A stretch of 62,331 nt of DNA from Acidobacteriota bacterium (lineage in GTDB: Bacteria > Acidobacteriota > Terriglobia > Terriglobales > Acidobacteriaceae): NCBI GenBank assembly GCA_003010405.1, contig PJLO01000015.1:1-62331 (forward strand). Direction: 5' to 3'. The position numbers and the translations under genes were made by a program. Positions 59,750 through 62,331 of the stretch are shown piece by piece; the first letter of the stretch is position 1; each line of letters begins with the position of its first letter. The notes under the pieces were generated by a model. That model ran no database searches. It saw only the letters and a list, made by a program, of their open reading frames with translations, and was not told the DNA's origin.

Positions 59750-60568
59750 ATGGCAAAAGTACTGTTTGTGGACGATGAGCCAAGGATTCGTGAAACCCTG
59801 CCCCAAATCCTAAGAACACGGAATTATCAGGTAACAGTTGCCGCAACTGTTGCAGAAGCATTGAATGCACTTGCGTCCGAGCCTTTTGACCTTCTCATCT
59901 CTGACCTCAACATTGGCCAACCGGGAGATGGATTCACAGTTGTGAGCGCAATGCGGCGCACCCATCCCGAATGCATCAACATAATCCTGACTGGTTTCCC
60001 CGGTTTTGACAGTGCGTTGAAAGCGATACGTGAACAGGTCGACGACTACATAGTTAAGCCGGCAAACATCCCGTCACTGTTTGCTTTGCTTGAACAGCAC
60101 CTCGACATGCGAACGCCCCACCACCAGCCGATCGTTAAGCCAGTTGCCCAGATACTCAAGGAGAATCGTGATGAGATCGTAAGGCACACTCTGAACGGGA
60201 TGAAATGGCATCCGCTACTTAGGGCCATTCCTCTGTCCGACCAAGAGCGGTGTTTCCCTCTACCTGTAGTGCTTGATGAAATTGTGCTCCAGTTGGAATC
60301 GAGTGCACGAAACGAGATTGTGACAGGGACACTCGAAGGTGCTGCCCGCTATGGCAGGTGGAGGAGAAAGCAGAACTATCCTATGGAGGGAGTGGTGGCG
60401 GACGCCAACTTGGCGCAAAACGCCATCTTCGAAGTAATTCACGCCAACTTGCTTTGCCTTGATCTCAGCACCTTGTTCGAAGATTTAAAGCGCATTAATG
60501 ACTACATCCATGATCGCTTGAGCGAAGCGCTAAAGGCGTATGTCGATTTTGATCGTAAAGCTGCCTGA
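59750..60568 (+). CDS. Response regulator with C-terminal RsbRD-like domain
   Basis: About 272 residues: a receiver domain (VLFVDDEPRIRETL, phospho-acceptor D in LLISDLNIG, T in ILTGFPG, K in IVKPANI) and, after a linker (about 120-140), a helical domain resembling the N-terminal RsbRD domain of stressosome-type proteins (QILKENRDEIVRHTL...GAARYGRWRRKQNYPMEGVV...NAIFEVIHANL). It has no DNA-binding helix, so it probably works by protein contacts. ATG 59750 starts the receiver; an ATG at 59705 would add 15 residues; neither has a good ribosome site. It lies about 160 bases after the hybrid kinases and may be their output protein. Confidence 0.8.
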   Translation: MAKVLFVDDEPRIRETLPQILRTRNYQVTVAATVAEALNALASEPFDLLISDLNIGQPGDGFTVVSAMRRTHPECINIILTGFPGFDSALKAIREQVDDYIVKPANIPSLFALLEQHLDMRTPHHQPIVKPVAQILKENRDEIVRHTLNGMKWHPLLRAIPLSDQERCFPLPVVLDEIVLQLESSARNEIVTGTLEGAARYGRWRRKQNYPMEGVVADANLAQNAIFEVIHANLLCLDLSTLFEDLKRINDYIHDRLSEALKAYVDFDRKAA

Positions 60569-60587
60569 ATATTTCAACAAGGCGGAA

Positions 60588-60651
60588 TGGTAGCCCCGGG
60601 CAGATTCGAACTGCCGACCTCCGGTTTAGGAAATGGGAGGCGGGGCTACCA
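60588..60651 (-). tRNA. D-armless tRNA-like element (3' half of tRNA-Arg(CCT)), probable attachment-site relic
   Basis: On the minus strand it reads GGTAGCCCCG, CCTCC...TTTCCTAAACCGGAGG, then a T arm GGCAG-TTCGAAT-CTGCC and CGGGGCTACCA. The 3' half fits tRNA-Arg with anticodon CCT (loop TTTCCTAAA, variable stretch AGGTC, T loop TTCGAAT, encoded CCA). The 5' half is almost absent: a perfectly complementary acceptor strand joins directly to the anticodon stem, without a D arm. The 11-bp terminal stem is perfect. It may be an integrase-generated tRNA end or a degenerate tRNA; a functional tRNA is unlikely. Confidence 0.55.
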
Positions 60652-60841
60652 CCTCAGTTGTATCAATCACTTGTGAGTTGGGTTCCGTTGCCAGAAGTGG
60701 GTAGAAGCACGGCAATCGGCACTTATCTGTCAACGCATCTGTCAACGGATTTCGCCCTCCTAAAGCAGGCAAGATTCCCTCATCGCGCAACGCTCCACTT
60801 ACACATCGCCCACACTCCGCTGAAAGTGTGCGCTCGGAGAG
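60626..60841 (-). other. Open frame running into the tRNA-like element (possible integrase tail)
   Basis: A 71-codon frame without ATG that stops at the TAA formed by the tRNA-like anticodon loop. Its end reads LTDALTDK...VIDTTEVVAPPPIS. Frames that end inside a tRNA 3' end are typical of integrase genes next to their attachment site, but I see no catalytic integrase motif, so this could be chance. Confidence 0.2.
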
Positions 60842-60876
60842 CTACCTCGGCGGATTTTGAGTCCCGCATGTCCGTT

Positions 60877-61479
60877 TCATCCAAGGTCGAGGTGCAGCAT
60901 CGCCGCCTCCAGCGCCCACAGGCGACCTTCAATCGCTGCCGATTTACGTTTATATCGGTGGTATGTGCGCCAGTGCATTCCCTTGGGTTTCCATGGATAC
61001 GGGTCTACCATGCTGCCCGAGCCGCCTAGTTTCATCCGTATTGCTTGCGCCCGGTTCAGTGCGCGGTAGTGTGGCGGTTCGCGCTGGCACTCATAAGCGA
61101 GCTGGCGGCAGTGTCGGCAGAGAGCGTACTTCCCGATGTAGAGAATCGCCACGCGGCGTCCGCAGCCTTGCCCGGGGCATCGGAACCACGCCCGGCGCCC
61201 GCCGTAATGGCATGGCGTCCAATCAATGGCAACGGGATACTCTAGTCTCTCCCAATTCTTCGAGCCCATGCTGCAATGTCTGTAAGACAGAATCACGCGG
61301 TCAGATTCGGCGCGCACGCCGATTTCCCCGACCTTCTCACCGTTCCGCGTCCACTGCCAAGTGACCACACGACCCGGCGCCAGATACCCGCCCCGCTGCC
61401 ATTGGCGTACATCCAGCCGCCGATAGTCTGAGGTTGTGTCCTTGCTTCCCGAACTACGCCCGCTGCCCCATCCGCCCAT
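60877..61479 (-). CDS. MGGWGSGR-type zinc-ribbon hypothetical protein of genomic islands
   Basis: A 200-residue protein that begins MGGWGSGR, followed by SDYRRLDVRQWQRGGYL, WTPCHYGGRRAWFRCP and C-x4-C...C-x2-C (CPGQGC and CRHC), with a basic C-terminal half (KGMHWRTYHRYKRKS). This family recurs, in my memory, in proteobacterial and acidobacterial mobile regions and has no known function. The cysteine pattern suggests a zinc ribbon. Length and the complete N terminus argue that the gene is intact. It lies between the tRNA-like element and the IS-truncated Sel1 gene, in line with island origin. Confidence 0.7.
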   Translation of the reverse strand: MGGWGSGRSSGSKDTTSDYRRLDVRQWQRGGYLAPGRVVTWQWTRNGEKVGEIGVRAESDRVILSYRHCSMGSKNWERLEYPVAIDWTPCHYGGRRAWFRCPGQGCGRRVAILYIGKYALCRHCRQLAYECQREPPHYRALNRAQAIRMKLGGSGSMVDPYPWKPKGMHWRTYHRYKRKSAAIEGRLWALEAAMLHLDLG

Positions 61480-62038
61480 TGATTCCTCCCGCCGGATTTA
61501 TCGAAAACATTAGGCAAGTTGCACCTTTTTTGACGGTTTTTGCCTGTAGGCGCACTCAATTACCTATTGCTATGAGTACATATCGTTATTTTATAAGGGC
61601 TTTTAACCAGTTAATTGGAGGGAAACTTGGAATTTGCCAAGCAACGAGGCCGCAGGAGAAAACAACTCGCTTTTCATCGCGACCCGCGCGAGCCTCAGCC
61701 GGGCGGTTAAAAGGCGAGTTTTCGCAGAGATACGCGCGCCCGCACGCGAGGGAGCCCGCCCGACAGTAAAGGGAATTCCTTGCCCGGTACTCGCACAATT
61801 GCCGCTTCGCTCTGAAACACGCATCATCATCTCGTAAGAATCAATAAATCAATCGTTTGCAGAGAAAATGCAATTCCCGCAGGCAACGAGGTTGCAACGA
61901 CAAAACGCCAGCAGACAGAGGCCCGCACGCGAAGGCATCGCCCTTCCAACTTCTAAAGAATCCTAAAGTCTCAGCCGCTCCTTAAGCCCTGGGACGCGCC
62001 GCCCCCTCAACTTGCTCCCAGCAACGTACATCCTGAAA
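61480..62038. other. Gene-free interval in the island-like end
   Basis: About 560 bases without a credible gene. It includes a compositionally odd stretch (61664-61760, G+C rich, repeated CGAGG and CGCGCG) with an imperfect inverted repeat AACTCGCTTTT (61664-61674) / AAAAGGCGAGTT (61709-61720). Several short frames on both strands lack recognisable content. Confidence 0.45.
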
Positions 62039-62276
62039 CTAATTCTGAGCGGTTGGGTGTGTTTCCGCCCACTTGCGGCAACGCTCCTGAACTTCCAGGC
62101 GCTTGGCGGGTGTCAGTTTAGCTTCTACTTTGTCGCGACCTGCTCTCTTATCCTTTGTTGTTGCTCCGAGGTTCAACCAGAAATATGCCTCGGCTTCATC
62201 CTTCGGTACGCCTCTGCCCATGGCATACATCAGGCCAAGGTTGTACTGAGCGTCTGCATCTCCCTGCTCAGCCGCT
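62039..62276 (-). pseudogene. Sel1-repeat protein, 5' part cut off by the IS element
   Basis: The frame reads AEQGDADAQYNLGLMYAMG, then RGVPKDEAEAYFWLNLGA: a complete Sel1-like repeat followed by a charged cap and a stop. The first codons in frame (CAA GCG GCT GAG CAG) run straight into the IS tip at 62277, where a TGA follows. The upstream part of the gene is therefore lost or lies beyond the IS. Sel1 proteins are scaffolds in signalling or envelope complexes; this remnant has 78 residues and is probably dead. Confidence 0.7.
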
Positions 62277-62331
62277 TGTCAAGGGCGGAGTAAAAGTAGG
62301 CCAGTAGGGCGGAGTAAAAGTGAGCCAGTAG
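62277..62331. repeat. IS21-like element tip at right window end
   Basis: Perfect inverted copy of bases 1-55, with the same two 24-base direct repeats. It interrupts the Sel1 gene at 62276/62277. The IS body would lie to the right, outside the window. Confidence 0.6.

Noticed and set aside
61664..61720. Inverted repeat in the GC-rich stretch as a structured RNA
   Set aside because: The stem has a bulge and a long loop, and there is no supporting conservation or promoter that I can see.
1..62331. The whole window as one giant transposon with 55-base inverted ends
   Set aside because: The ends look like tips of an IS pointing outward, and the shared length equals a common assembly k-mer; most genes between are chromosomal housekeeping types.

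Overview
The window looks like a chromosomal segment of a soil or sediment bacterium of the phylum Acidobacteriota (Terriglobia-like). No 16S or other phylogenetic marker is present, so this is inferred from gene content: an Oar-like TonB receptor with an N-terminal carboxypeptidase-regulatory domain paired with a DUF5666-type secreted protein, an S53 sedolisin with C-terminal Ig-like repeats, a phospholipase C-like lipoprotein with a BIG domain, many orphan sensor kinases, and mid-range G+C. The first and last 55 bases are perfect inverted copies of each other and look like the tips of an IS21-like insertion sequence. The contig therefore probably stops where it runs into multicopy IS elements on both sides.

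Layout. 242-3749: a DUF2892 membrane protein and two orphan sensor kinases. 3987-8625: rubrerythrin and two tandem acetyl-CoA synthetases. 9186-14112: the most unusual region, a Crp/Fnr regulator followed by four tandem HybA/FdnH-like 16-Cys iron-sulfur proteins with no catalytic partner; three of the four have their own Crp/Fnr-type promoter (GTGAC-N4-GTCAC), and a decayed piece of the regulator gene lies between copies 2 and 3. 14520-17184: AnmK and an overlapping peptide-binding lipoprotein (cell-wall recycling, with nagZ at 32443). 17831-21389: bacterial NHEJ (ligD and divergent ku), with ligD interrupted by one in-frame TAG. 21495-25962: secreted phosphoesterase and S53 peptidase. 26347-29617: orphan nuoB, a MobA-like remnant, a HAD phosphatase, a BtuF-like binding protein and a Nudix hydrolase. 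29659-32330: an atypical Nramp transporter with a soluble PRC/MgtE_N/CBS protein. 33612-43363: CpxRA-like two-component pair divergent from an mdtABC-type RND efflux operon, followed by a 131-bp MITE. 43526-48271: SDR, TonB receptor and DUF5666 protein. 48777-54414: glnA, short PerM-like protein, purQ, YkgJ-like protein, glycosyltransferase and nitroreductase. 54682-60568: BON protein, tandem-duplicated hybrid histidine kinases and a REC-RsbRD response regulator. 60588-62331: island-like debris consisting of a D-armless tRNA-like element, an MGGWGSGR-type zinc-ribbon protein, a Sel1 gene fragment cut by the IS, and the IS tip.

How it fits together. The regulator at 9186 has FNR-like cysteines and a CRP-like recognition helix, which fits the GTGAC half-sites in front of the iron-sulfur genes. 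This suggests an oxygen- or redox-controlled electron-carrier array built by tandem duplication of a regulator-plus-ferredoxin unit. Other themes are envelope stress and export (Cpx and RND), murein recycling, DNA end repair, and dense orphan signalling. All functions are read from sequence and family knowledge; no database search was run.
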